64,000 bases of DNA from Taudactylus pleione (GCA_031769625.1 JAUIMM010000645.1:1902001-1966000), one strand, 5' to 3'. Counted from the stretch's first letter, positions 24,666 through 35,161 are shown. Program-made: numbers and translations. Notes: generated from the letters alone by a model not told the origin.

Positions 24666-24789
24666 AGACGCAGGCGCAACGATCACCTGTAGCAATACCT
24701 GCCACCGCACTTCCGCACGAGATCCCATCACCAGAAGCCATCATGGGAAAACTAAGTGAAAAACTGGGGCGAGACACAGAAAATGTTAC

Positions 24790-25990
24790 ATCACTGAACA
24801 CCACAGCTGGGGTACCTGGAACTGCCGCCGGGGGAGGAGGAGAAGGTGCAGCGGTAGAAGGAGATAAAGGGGGAGGGGCAGCACAAACCGCACTGAGAGG
24901 GGAAGGCACCGGTGGACATGGGGCTGGACCCTGTGGAGGAGCAAAGTGATGTGACCATGATGGGGTGGTAAGCAAAAAACCTTAAAAAGCGGGTGCAGGG
25001 TAATGGGGGAAAGGGTAAGGCTGAGGAAAAGAGGGGACCAGTAAGGAAAGGGAGGGGGCACCAGCAGAATAGTAGGGAGAAGGGGAAACTTGGCCAGAAA
25101 AGGGGGAAACAAACTAAAAATAAAAACAAAAACGGATGGTTGGGAAACAGAAGAAATATTAGATGAGGACCAGGCAGGGAGAGACGAAGCAGAGGAACAA
25201 GCAGGGAGAGTTCTATGGGCTGATGGCAGGGGAAAAGGGGGGAGGTAGGAAACAGGCAGGGGGTGGAGGGTGGCAGGTAATGGAGGGGAGTGATAAGGGG
25301 GGTGAAGCTGCCCCCTGGTGGGGAAAAGGGGGGTGGAAATAGGCACCCCCAGCAAAATGGCCCACCACAGGCCAACAGGGGTTGAACCCTGGAATTAAGG
25401 GGCGGGGCCAAGAGGCAAAATGGCGACCATGCACGCTACCTTCGCAGGAGCAAGGAGGAAGGCCGAGGATGCCGGGCTGGGAACCGGGCCCCCGCAGCTT
25501 AATACAGCACTGCGGGGGGGCACCCGGGGGAGGGGGATGCCAGAAGGCCGCGTGATGGTGCGAAGGTGGGCAGAGGAGATAGGCGGGTGACGCCCGCAGG
25601 GCTATGCTGGGAGGATGCTGGGTGGTGTGGCCAGGCCCTGGGCCGAAAGTGAGGGTCCGGCGTGGTGCACCTGTGCTGGGGGGCTAAAGCGGAGCCAAGC
25701 AGTGGCAGGGGGGGAGCAGGGAGGGTACATGAAATGGCGGGGGGACACGGGGGGGATGGAGCACTTAGGGTGGGGCATGATGAAGGGGGAGAATGCAATG
25801 AAAGGGGGTGAGAACTGGATGAAAGACAGGGGTGTAGGAAGGAAAGAGTGGGTGAATTAGAGAAACGAAAAAAGAACAAAGAGAAGCAAAGGGGGTAATA
25901 GAAGACACAGAAACACACAGACAGGGAGAATGAATAGTAATAAATGTCACCAAACACTGTCCAGAGGATGGCACCAAGGGACAAACATCG
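24790..25990. other. GC-rich, purine-biased flank of the DIRS-like element
   Basis: Plus strand is G/A-rich with CpG-rich parts around 25,390-25,700. Proline/serine-rich frames on the minus strand (24,786-25,434; 25,499-25,984) follow from the base bias and show no domain. Lying just upstream of the gag-like fragment, it may be the element's 5' untranslated or promoter region. That is an inference. Confidence 0.4.
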
Positions 25991-26500
25991 GCCAGAAAGG
26001 AAGTTGCTGGGCGTACACCAGCCTTATAAAGCCCACATATAGCCACTCCCAATATATCACACATGGTCAGAAACCAACCAAATAAAACCCCCAAACTACT
26101 CTACATAGCAACAGTTGACCAAAATTCTAGCCAATTACAAAAAACTAAGGACTCTTATATAGTCTTAATCCTATTCAGATAGTGTCTCATCATCTATGGA
26201 TTAATCTGGTCTCCAATTGAAGAAGAGCTTTGGCGTCTCCTCCTCTGGGCGATGGTGAATATAATCAACAATTCTATGCTGAAGCATGGCAAATCCATGG
26301 CAAAATATTTTAAAATGTCTGGCCTCCTGGTCAATTTTTACCTACCAACGCCATTCTGATGGCAGACTGGCATAGGGCCTACATTGTCATCTTGTCTTAT
26401 CCACATAAAATAATCCACGGGGCAACATATAAAACAAACAACAAATTTGATGGTACATGTCAAAACATGCCTGATGGAATATGTCTGGTGATATTCATGA
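25991..26500. other. Unassigned sequence
   Basis: Mixed, mildly AT-rich DNA with no domain, repeat or RNA I can name. It ends at the first unit of the 29-bp array. Confidence 0.3.
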
Positions 26501-27382
26501 CACCACTTTATAAAGGGGCCTATCCATTACACCACTTTATAAAGGGGCCTATGCATTATACCACTTTATAAAGGGGCCTATCCATTACACCACTTTATAA
26601 AGGGGCCTATCCATTACACCACTTTATAAAGGGGCCTATGCATTATACCACTTTATAAAGGGGCCTATCCATTACACCACTTTATAAAGGGACCTATCAA
26701 TTACACCACTTTATAAAGGGACCTATCCATTACACCACTTTATAAAGGGACCTATCCATTACACCACTTTATAAAGGGGCCTATCCATTACACCACTTTA
26801 TACAGGGGCCTATCCATTACAAAACTTTATAAAGGGGCCTATCCATTACACCACTTTATAAAGGGCCTATCCATTACACCACTTTATAAAGGGGCCTATC
26901 CATTACACCACTTTATAAAGGGGCCTATCCATTACAAAACTTTATAAAGGGGCCTATCCAATACACCACTTTATAAAGGGGCCTATCCATTACAAAACTT
27001 TATAAAGGGGCCTATCCATTACACCACTTTATAAAGGGGCCTATCCATTACACCACTTTATAAAGGGGCCTATCCATTACAAAACTTTATAAAGGGGCCT
27101 ATCCATTACACCACTTTATAAAGGGACCTATCCATTGCACCACTTTATAAAGGGATCTATCCATTACACCACTTTATAAAGGGACCTATCCATTACTCCA
27201 CTTTATAAAGGGACCTATACATTTCACCACTTTATAAAGGGGCCTATCCATTACACCACTTTATAAAGGGGCCTATCCATTACACCACTTTATAAAGGGG
27301 CCTAACCATTACACCACTTTATAAAGGGGCCTATCCATTACACCACTTTATAAAGGGGCCTATCCATTACACCACTTTATAA
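26501..27382. repeat. 29-bp minisatellite derived from a MITE end
   Basis: About 30 copies of a 29-bp unit made of CCACTTTATAAAGGGG followed by CCTATCCATTACA. The block GGGGCCTATCCATTA in each unit is the terminal inverted repeat of the TTAA-flanked MITE seen intact at 34,831-35,157. The final unit runs straight into the interior of a copy of that MITE. Variants include GGACCTATC, ACAAAACTTTATAA and one unit one base short near 26,862. Confidence 0.95.
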
Positions 27383-27647
27383 CGATCTGACTAAATCCAG
27401 GAGGTTTTGGTCACATTGTTCACAAAGTCGTGTAATGGATAGTCGGCATGGACCAGCGATGTTCCGTGCACGCTAGATCCTTGCCAAACCCGACAATCTA
27501 CGGAACATGCCCGTCAACCCGATGAGGCTCATCATGTTGAGAGATAGAAGGTCGGGCTCCTGCACTGAATGATGTTCAGTGAACACCATTCAGTGCGGGC
27601 ACCGCACCTCGGTGACATGAAGGTCTGAACGCTAGTGGATAGGCTCC
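27383..27647. mobile_element. MITE copy whose left end is the 29-bp array
   Basis: Aligns along its length with 34,850-35,157: shared blocks include CCAGGAGGTTTTGGTC, GGAACATGCCCGTCAACC and CTGAACGCTAGT. The right terminus GTGGATAGGCTCC is followed by TTAA at 27,648-27,651. The left terminus is replaced by the tandem array. Confidence 0.85.
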
Positions 27648-27651
27648 TTAA

Positions 27652-28225
27652 GGATGTCATCTCCTGGGGTAAACGAGGGCACTTTCACACAGCAGCCAAT
27701 CCATAGCACACTAGTCCTTGTTACAAGTATCTGCAGCTAGTTTTATTTTGCAGCATGAAGATAAATAAAACATAAAGGTAGATCCTGGCTGGTCTGGCTC
27801 TAACAAAACTATGCCCTCCAGAGCCGTAACTAGACATTTTGGTGCCCTGTACGAGAAAGAGCATCGGTGCCCCCCTCCCCGAAAAACAATGGGTGATATG
27901 ATTTAGGATATTGCTCTCCACACCCCCACCCTGTCTCTCTCAGAACTTGCAGTTGTCACCTGGTCAGTGAATAAAAAATAACTACTCTGGCAAGGATTTG
28001 GGATCATTAGTGTATATACAGTATATATGACCAAATTTCCAGCACTCCAAACGAAAAGCCAAACTATGCCTGGTGCCCTCACTTGTAAAGTGTACACAGA
28101 AGACCATACGTGCGGCACACAAGGCTGAAGAACTCAGACAAATAGCAGAATAAATTGTCAACTATCAGTGCAGCTGTATTCAGCACTGTCTTCAGGCAAT
28201 TTATTCTTTACTTTCATCTACTTCT
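27652..28225. other. Unassigned sequence, probably dispersed-repeat debris
   Basis: No coding motif. The stretch around 27,822-27,880 (AGAGCCGTAACTAGACATTT, then C-rich) has the feel of a common dispersed repeat, but I cannot assign a family. Confidence 0.3.
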
Positions 28226-29557
28226 TACCCCCCACCAGGGCACCTAACACTTGGCTGCTTTACCCCCTACTAGGGCACCTAACACTTGGCTGCTTTACCC
28301 CCTACTAGTGCATTTAACACTTGGCTGCTTTACCCCCTACTAGGGCACCTAACACTTGGCTGCTTTACCCCCTACTAGGGCACCTAACACTTGGCTGCTT
28401 TACCCCCTACTAGGGCAACTAACACTTGGCTGCTTTACCCCCTACTAGGGCACCTAACACTTGGCTGCTTTACCCCCTACTAGGGCACCTAACACTTGGC
28501 TGCTTTACCCCCCACCAGGGCACCTAACACTTGGCTGCTTTACCCCCTACTAGGGCACCTAACACTTGGCTGCTTTACCCCCTACTAGGGCACCTAACAC
28601 TTGGCTGCTTTACCCCCCACTAGGGCACCTAACACTTGGCTGCTTTACCCCCTACTAGGGCACCTAACACTTGGCTGCTTTACCCCCCACTAGGGCACCT
28701 AACACTTGGCTGCTTTACCCCCTACTAGGGCACCTAACACTTGGCTGCTTTACCCCCTACTAGGGCACCTAACACTTGGCTGCTTTACCCCCTACTAGGG
28801 CACCTAACACTTGGCTGCTTTACCCCCTACTAGGGCACCTAACACTTGGCTGCTTTACCCCCTACTAGGGCACCTAACACTTGGCTGCTTTACCCCCTAC
28901 TAGGGCACCTAACACTTGGCTGCTTTACCCCCTACTAGGGCACCTAACACTTGGCTGCTTTACCCCCCACTAGGGCACCTAACACTTGGCTGCTTTACCC
29001 CCTACTAGGGCACCTAACACTTGGCTGCTTTACCCCCCACTAGGGCACCTAACACTTGGCTGCTTTACCCCCTACTAGGGCACCTAACACTTGGCTGCTT
29101 TACCCCCTACTAGGGCACCTAACACTTGGCTGCTTTACCCCCTACTAGGGCACCTAACACTTGGCTGCTTTACCCCCTACTAGGGCACCTAACACTTGGC
29201 TGCTTTACCCCCTACTAGGGCACCTAACACTTGGCTGCTTTACCCCCTTCTAGGGCACCTAACACTTGGCTGCTTTACCCCCCACTAGGGCACCTAACAC
29301 TTGGCTGCTTTACCCCCCACCAGGGCACCTAACACTTGGCTGCTTTACCCCCTACTAGGGCACCTAACACTTGGCTGCTTTACCCCCCACCAGGGCACCT
29401 AACACTTGGCTGCTTTACCCCCTACTAGGGCACCTAACACTTGGCTGCTTTACCCCCTACCAGGGCACCTAACACTTGGCTGCTTTACCCCCTACTAGGG
29501 CACCTAACACTTGGCTGCTTTACCCCCTACCAGGGCACCTAACACTTGGCTGCTTTA
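28226..29557. repeat. 36-bp tandem array
   Basis: Thirty-seven copies (1,332 bp) of a 36-bp unit built from TACCCCCTACTAGGGCACC and TAACACTTGGCTGCTTT. Very homogeneous: almost all variation is at the TAC/CAC and ACT/ACC bases flanking AGGG. The right end merges into an L2-like tail. Confidence 0.97.
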
Positions 29558-29730
29558 CCTCTGCTGCTTATGTGGGTGTTGTGGTCACTAATGTAGCAAT
29601 GTATATTATCAATGTCCTTGTCTTGCATTCTATTGTATTTTACTGTAAGTCTTTAGTCACGTATTTGTTTTGGAAGGCGCTGCAGAACACTTGTTGCGCC
29701 ATATAAATAAATGATAATAATAATTCTGCT
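29558..29730 (+). mobile_element. L2/MIR-like 3' tail
   Basis: Ends with GGCGCTGCAGAACACTTG, then GCGCCATATAAATAAATG and an ATA/ATAAT tail. This is the form of L2-related LINE or SINE 3' ends common in vertebrates. Family assignment is from memory of the tail pattern only. Confidence 0.6.
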
Positions 29731-30415
29731 ATTCATCCACATTATATATATATAAAATATTGTCTGTCATTTTGAACCTCCCCTCCCCAGGCTCATTACT
29801 GTATATTAATATGAATATAACAGTGGGGACAAACACTGACTCCCCATTGACACACACCTGCTGCTGGACGTGACTCCGGGCCTGGCAGTAAATAGGGACC
29901 TTCCGGTGCTGCCGTGCCATCGTTGGGGGGACCTGTCACCATGAACACCTGCATTGCTGTGCTCACTACTAGATGCTGTACTGCAGCACACCTGACCCAA
30001 AAGTCCTCACTCACCCCAGGAACTGTGGGACCGGTTGGGGAGGAGTGTGCGCTATTAGTGTAAGAGCCGGACATTGCCATTAATATAGCAGTGGGTGCCT
30101 GGCATATAGTGTTAGTGGTGGGTGGCCGGTTCCGCCCTCAGTGCTGTTCCTCTCTGTGCGGCGGCACCGGCCACACCAACATATTTATGGCCCTGATTCC
30201 CTTTCTTAGAATTAAGAGATCTACCCTCCCTCGCAAAATAATAGTATTAGCACTGTACTTACAGCCAGTAATTAGTGTCTCTCCGCAGGTCTGCTGCCTG
30301 TTCCCCAGGCAGTGAGAGCCTGACACTAGCAGCTGACACATTTTATATCAGACTCTCACAGTTGCTCTGACAATAAATTCTGTCAATTTTGCAACGCCAA
30401 GAACCATCTTGTTAA
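29731..30415. other. Unassigned sequence before the Gmr1-like element
   Basis: GC-balanced DNA with short frames on both strands (for example 29,796-30,080 minus) and no recognisable motif. Being downstream of the element's RNase H, it is where a 3' LTR would be expected, but I could not identify a matching LTR copy at the other end. Confidence 0.35.
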
Positions 30416-30419
30416 TCTC

Positions 30420-31570
30420 CCATTGCTCACTTTATCAGACTTTTTTAGCCATCCATTTCAAGGGAGAAAATTTGTTAATTAACCCGACTTTTCTTCCCAA
30501 AAGGAAGCACCTGAGTGGTTCTAATGCCCTCTTGTCAATAATGGCATAGTTTCTCTCATGTACATTTCATTTTCTACTTAAATAAATAAGCAGATGTTCC
30601 TCACCATCTTTGTTCTGAGACAGAACCCCACCTATCCCTACATCTCATGCATCTATCTGCACAACAAATTTACCTTAAGAGTCAGGTGTCATCAGAAGTG
30701 GTTGGGTACACAACGCTACCTTCAAAGCCTGAAAATCCTTTCCTGCCTCAGGGTTCCATCTCACCATAACTGACTGTTTGCCCTTGGTAAGGATAGTGAA
30801 CAGGACAGCAATAGTGGCAAAATGGGGAATACAACTTCTATACTACCCTGTTATTCCAAAGAAAGCTCTCACATGTCTGTTATTTAAGGGTCATGGCCAA
30901 GTTTGTATTGCCTCAATTTAATTAAATTGGTGATTTATCAAACCTCTGCCTATGGTGTATCCAAGATACTTCACCTCTTCAATCCCTAAGCAACACTATT
31001 TTGGGTTGGCTGTCAATCCTGTCTCACAGATGGAGTCCAACACTGCTTGTACCCTGGGTAAGTGAGTAGCCTTAGAATTGTGTTCTCTGAAAGGTTGTGG
31101 GTGCCCCATGTAACCCAAATGGCAACATCGTTTATTGGAACAGTCAAAAAGCTGTGATTTCTTTTGCACTGTCTGCAAATGGCACTTGGCAATACCCTTT
31201 GGTTAAATCTAGAGTGGTAAAGTACCATGCTGTTTCCAGCCCTATAAAAAGTTCAACTACACGAGGCATTGGGTAGGCAAATTTAGGTACACTATTTTAT
31301 GGAAATCATTGCAGAAGTGCAAGCTCCCTTTGGGTTTCGGTATGAGTACAATGTGACTTGAACACGCACTATGTGACTCTTCAATTATATCTAACTTCAA
31401 AATTTTTCAATATCTCTGGACACCACCTCAAATTGGGATTCTTGTATTCTATAGGGCTTTAGGTTAACCTTAACCCCTGGTTCAGTAATCATGTCATGTT
31501 TAATGAGTGTTGTTTTACCAGGTATGTCAGAAAACAAATCTCTATTTTGTATAACAATATCCAAAATCCT
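30420..31570 (-). pseudogene. Reverse transcriptase and RNase H of the Gmr1-like element, decayed
   Basis: Minus-strand blocks in order: DLFSDIPGKT, TEPGVKVNLKPYRIQE, GVIEESHSAW, HIVLIPKPKGSLHFCNDF, DLTKGYCQVPF, HLPRVQAVLDSICETGLTANPK (about 31,000-31,065), EEVKYLGYTIGRGL and VRAFFGITG, then IPHFATIAVLFTILTKGKQ and VRWNPEAGKDFQALKVALC. The segment between the thumb-proximal HP-PF block and HLPRV is shortened, and the YxDD catalytic box that belongs there is absent. RNase H follows as KFVVQIDA near 30,645 and scattered pieces ending with LKWMA near 30,440. Stops and frameshifts throughout. Confidence 0.85.
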
Positions 31571-31639
31571 CTTAAATAGTTGAGAGGGTTTTAACTATTG
31601 TTACTTTAGGAACCAAAGGTACCATGATTGCCGGAGTGC

Positions 31640-32800
31640 CCAGGATGGCTTGCAGTGCTACTCTATCCTTTTATCCTTTCAGGGTTTTATAATATTTAAA
31701 TAGCTTTCTTTTTCTAGGCTGGTAATTTCCAATGGCTCTTTCCACTTGGCCAAAAATGGACTTTGTACCGCATGTGAACCAAAACAAGAACTCCCCAGGA
31801 GCAAAGGTATTTAATTAGGCATTATGATTGTAAACCCTCTGTTGTGCCTGTTCCGAGTGCTCTCTCTTACTATTGGCACCACTGCAGTGATTATTTCCTG
31901 CATCTGATAAACATGCTCAATGAGTTTTATAAGGTCTGGGTTGCGCCCCCCTTCATATCTAACAATCCCCTCAAATAACACCCATACGGCAAGTCAAAAA
32001 CCCTGTGGAGGATAGTGGAACCTCTCAAATGACTAGCAATAAATAGGGTAACATTTTTCTTATCTTTATCCACCACTTTATTTAGCATATTCTCCACAGT
32101 TTTGTTAAACCTGTGCACTAAAGCATCAGTCTAGGGGTGATACATGGAGGTCCTTAGCTGACTAATCTTAAAAAGGCAGTACAACTATGTCATGATTTAT
32201 TACAAAAATGGGGTAGCCTGATCAGTTAGGATTTCCTTAGGTATTCCCACTCTGCTAAAGATATGTACTAGTTCCCTAACAATTGTCTTTTTTGACATAT
32301 TGCACAATGGAATCACTTCCAGATATCTGGTAGCGTAATCCATTACTTATGACCTCGGCCAGACTTCATTAAAGGTCAAACCAAATCCATAGTTCTCTCA
32401 AACAGGATCTCAATAATGGGTAATCGGATAAGCGGACTTATATAATGTGGCCTGGGAGCATGATACTGACACTCAGGGCAGGATCCACAATATTCTGATA
32501 CTTCTCTATAGACCCCTGGCCAGAAAAAATGCTTTAAAATTCTCTCAGAAGTTTTTTCTAACTCTGGATGTCCTGCAGTTTTATGGCCATGAGCCAGGTC
32601 TAGCACCGTTCTTTTATATTAATTTGGAAATCATTGTTCCACAATATCTTCTTTCTTGGACACTTCATGCAACAAACCTTAACATACATGACAACCTACT
32701 ATATAGGGCTTTCACCAACGACTTTTACATTCTCTCTAGCCTTTACCAGAGTAGGGTTGTTTAACTGCTCAGTCTTACTTCAAGATCAAGCATTACATCA
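31640..32800 (-). pseudogene. Integrase of the Gmr1-like element, decayed
   Basis: The N-terminal HHCC zinc-binding module is well preserved at 32,376-32,606: HGHKTAGHPE, KHFFWPGVYREV and CGSCPEC. In the core, EILTDQATPF (about 32,208-32,240) keeps the second catalytic Asp. The block that should carry the catalytic Glu reads TDALVHRFNKTVENMLNKVV near 32,070-32,135, with His in place of Glu. Further on come LFEGIVRYEG, IEHVYQMQEIITAVVPIVRE and PFLAKWKEPLEI, the last matching the C-terminal GPY/F-like region. Multiple stops and frameshifts lie in the core, so it cannot be active. Confidence 0.85.
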
Positions 32801-32989
32801 TTCTGAGCTCTACTGCTGCCCTCGTGACTCTCCAACTCCCCAATCATGCTTGCAAAAGGGAGCACTTCAGACTCGGGGAACACTCCCTCTCCCACTGCAT
32901 CAGTAACATTATCAAACAGGTCTGGATTATTTGCTTATGAAGTTGGATTTCCCACAGCTTTCAGAAGTGGGAAAAATCTCTCCCCAATA

Positions 32990-33215
32990 TAGCATTAAAC
33001 AGGGAACCAAACCCATAGCAACGGGAACCACTCTGCTTCTATGTTCACTTCAGAAGTATCCCTATGGAACCAGGTTACACCAAAAAATTTTCCCTGACAT
33101 TTTGAGGGGTTCACCAACTTGGGTTTTACAAGAATAACCAGGTGACCAAAATTGAATAGCCTCTACACATTTGCCTTCTACAGTAATAATTCACATTTGT
33201 TTATCTGGCTCAGCC
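32990..33215 (-). pseudogene. Protease-region remnant of the Gmr1-like element
   Basis: The minus strand gives ITVEGKCVEA, then KPKLVNPSKCQGKFFGVTW in a shifted frame, and GDTSEVNIEAEW. This resembles the segment around and after the aspartic protease active site in Ty3/gypsy elements. The DTG/DSG triad itself is not seen; the expected spot reads as frameshifted sequence. Identified mainly by position between zinc knuckle and integrase. Confidence 0.5.
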
Positions 33216-33310
33216 TATCAGTCTACAGTGCAGGAGAGCTGAGCAAAGAAAGATAATCTGCAATTGAAATAAGCAGTATCACATGGATAGGTTCAGAGGC
33301 TAGTAGACAA

Positions 33311-33625
33311 TAAAGCTGGGTACACACTGACAGATATATTGGCCAATCAATTGATCGGCCAATATATCTGGTGCCCGTTGGCCAGTTTTACCAGCAATAT
33401 GTCTGTGAACAACGTCGTTCAGACATATTGTGTCAGCTCTGCTGCACAGCTGATGGACAGATATATCTGCAGACATATCTGTCCATCGGCAAGTGTGGAT
33501 GGGTGATCAGCGGGACCCGCTGCTGCCTGGAAGATGATGGTCGTTCAGTATATATGAATGACCATCATCTACATATATATCTGCAGATTACTCAGATATT
33601 TCTGCTAGGTGTGTACCCACCTTAA
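33311..33625. mobile_element. MITE inserted in the Gmr1-like gag
   Basis: Terminal inverted repeats AAGCTGGGTACACAC (33,313) and its near-complement GTGTGTACCCACCTT at the right end, with TTAA at 33,622-33,625 and a degenerate TAAA on the left. Just inside the left end is a long near-perfect palindrome (33,330-33,370: AGATATATTGGCC ... GGCCAATATATCT). No coding capacity. TTAA termini suggest a piggyBac-type origin. Confidence 0.75.
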
Positions 33626-34060
33626 GTCACACCATGGCACAAGCCACCACATCTAAAACATCTGATCACATTTTTATCAAGTCTTTTATGAGGTGGGAGC
33701 CTTCCTGGAACAGCTGGCCAATCTCCAGGTTCCAAACCTACAGTCTCAGGATGTTTATGTTCACTTCAACACCCAGGCCCATTTGTAACATTCTTACCAG
33801 TTTTTACATGCGATGGCCATTGTGGGACTAGGGTCTGTTGGGGTACACTCAACAGTTCCTCATCCACCAAATACCTCTTACCCATTTCCACCATTTGATC
33901 TGCTGTTTTAGGGTCCCCGTAGCTCTTCCACTTGCACAGAACTGCAGACAGGGAATGTAGATATTGGCCCATAACGACATTCTCCATGGATCTATGGTCA
34001 TGTTGTATTCTCTGGCTGTAGCCACTTTTTGGTGAGATGGATGAGGTCATGCATTGGGAG
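33626..34060 (-). pseudogene. Gag C-terminal region with split zinc knuckle
   Basis: The minus strand shows QYLHSLSAVLCKW, then GDPKTADQMVEMGKRYLVD (about 33,860-33,985), which has the look of the capsid C-terminal (SCAN-like) helices of this element group. A CCHC-type knuckle, CFRCGGLCH, follows at about 33,634-33,660. The last cysteine expected four residues after the His is missing because a MITE is inserted right there, at TTAA 33,622-33,625. A frame stays open for 146 codons (33,766-34,206) but runs upstream into the 97-bp repeats, and stops occur between it and the knuckle. Confidence 0.7.
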
Positions 34061-34136
34061 CCGAACAGGGTGGTGACATAACAACCCTGAATTGAGGGAA
34101 CATTGTAGGAGTTTTGTGGGCATGGATCAAAATACT

Positions 34137-34560
34137 GAGTTGTGGGTACGAGGGATTGAAGCCGGGATTTGATTAATCTCCAGCACATATCATGGGGCTG
34201 GTGCAAGTGCAGATACTAATGATGATGATAATGAGTTGTGGGTACAAGGAAGGGAAGCCGGGTTCTGATTAGTCTCAGGCACCTATCATGGGGCTGGTGC
34301 AAGTGCAGATACTAATGATGATGATAATGAGTTGTGGGTATGAGGAAGGGAAGTTGGGTTCTGATTAGTCTCAGGCACCTATCATGGGACTGGTGCAAGT
34401 GCAGATACTAATGATGATGATAATAATGAGTTGTGGGTACAAGGAAGGGAAGCCGGGTTCTGACTAGTCTCCAGCTCCTATCATGGGGCTGGTGCAAGTG
34501 CAAATACTGATGACGATACTGAGATGTTCGTACGCAGAAGTAAAGCCGGGTTTTGGGTAG
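34137..34560. repeat. 97-bp tandem repeat, about 4.3 copies
   Basis: GAGTTGTGGGTA marks the unit starts at 34,137, 34,233, 34,329 and 34,428 (spacings 96, 96 and 99). The 99-bp unit has one extra TAA in its GATGATGATAAT trinucleotide run. A diverged fifth partial unit follows. Confidence 0.95.
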
Positions 34561-34826
34561 TCTCCAGCAAAGCATTGCTAGCTAACCAACAATATAATAT
34601 GGGTAATTATGCATATATGTGGCTCTCTATTGCTACAATAGGTAATAGAATCACAGTCCTATCGCCACGTTAATAAATAGGCCTGTAAGTGCTGATCTTT
34701 ACCCACAAATCCCTACATAAGTCCTGCCCACCTGTATGCCCAACATTACTCATAAATGCTGTTCAGCGCTCATCTAAAGAACCTCTATTGTTTACTCCTC
34801 TGATAGCCTAATCTCACACATGGCTG
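34561..34826. other. Unassigned sequence
   Basis: AT-rich non-coding DNA. CGTTAATAAATAGGCC at about 34,668 looks like the right end of a dispersed MITE, but I could not find its other end. Confidence 0.35.
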
Positions 34827-34830
34827 TTAA

Positions 34831-35157
34831 GGGGCCTATCCATTAGACGATTTTCTGAACGATGCAACCAAAACCAGGAGGTTTTGGTCGGAACGGTCAG
34901 AAATTTGTCTAATAGATAGCCGGCAAGGACCAGCAATGAGAATGCATTCTGGGTTCTTGCCAACGCCAACTATCTGTGGAACATGCCCGTCAACCTGACG
35001 ATGATCGTCAGTTTTGGCATGTTCTCAGATAGGAGGTTGGTCTCCTGCACTGAATGAGATTCAGTGAACAGCGTTCAGTGCAGGCACCACACCTAGGCAA
35101 CCTGAAGGACTGAACGCTAGTCATTCAGTTTTTCAGGATGCCTAATGGATAGGACCC
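34831..35157. mobile_element. TTAA-flanked MITE, 327 bp, intact ends
   Basis: Inverted ends GGGGCCTATCCATTAG and CTAATGGATAGGACCC (one mismatch) sit between TTAA at 34,827-34,830 and TTAA at 35,158-35,161. TTAA target duplication is the hallmark of piggyBac-type transposition. The interior has no open frame of note. A second copy at 27,383-27,647 shares its interior and right end, and its left terminus is the unit of the 29-bp minisatellite. Confidence 0.88.
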
Positions 35158-35161
35158 TTAA

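Larger units (their letters stand above)
21545..24730 (-). mobile_element. DIRS-like retrotransposon remnant
   Basis: Reading right to left, the minus strand shows a gag-like frame, a reverse transcriptase, an RNase H and an SGNH-hydrolase-like domain, all broken by stops and frameshifts. This domain set is known from vertebrate DIRS/Ngaro-type elements. The tyrosine recombinase that defines the group should lie near the RNase H or downstream of it, but only about 300 bases separate RNase H from the SGNH start and I see no recombinase motifs, so it is lost or unrecognisable. I could not identify terminal repeats. The element may extend into the GC-rich DNA up to about 26,000. Confidence 0.75.
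30420..34060 (-). mobile_element. Gmr1-like Ty3/gypsy retrotransposon, decayed (gag-PR-IN-RT-RH)
   Basis: On the minus strand, right to left: a gag C-terminal region with zinc knuckle, a protease-like region, an integrase, a reverse transcriptase and an RNase H remnant. Integrase lies before RT, the order known for Ty1/copia and, among Ty3/gypsy elements, for the deuterostome Gmr1-like group. The integrase C-terminus runs on to the RT N-terminus (DLFSDIPGKT, then ITEPGVKV near 31,450-31,530) in the same order, so this is not two pieces brought together by chance. All domains are broken by stops and frameshifts. A MITE splits gag from protease. No LTRs identified. Confidence 0.85.

Noticed and set aside
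24786..25984. Proline- and serine-rich protein on the minus strand
   Set aside because: Several overlapping frames of the same composition result from G/A bias on the plus strand; no domain or stable start.
26501..29557. CRISPR-like appearance of the 29-bp and 36-bp direct repeats
   Set aside because: Units are head to tail with no unique spacers and no cas genes; the surrounding DNA is eukaryotic.
31640..32800. Functional integrase gene
   Set aside because: The zinc module is well kept, but the core has several stops and frameshifts and His at the catalytic Glu position.
30420..33215. Two unrelated gypsy fragments placed side by side, explaining the IN-before-RT order
   Set aside because: Both are on the same strand and the linker after the integrase C-terminus runs on to the RT N-terminus in the order expected for Gmr1-like elements. 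A single element is the simpler explanation.
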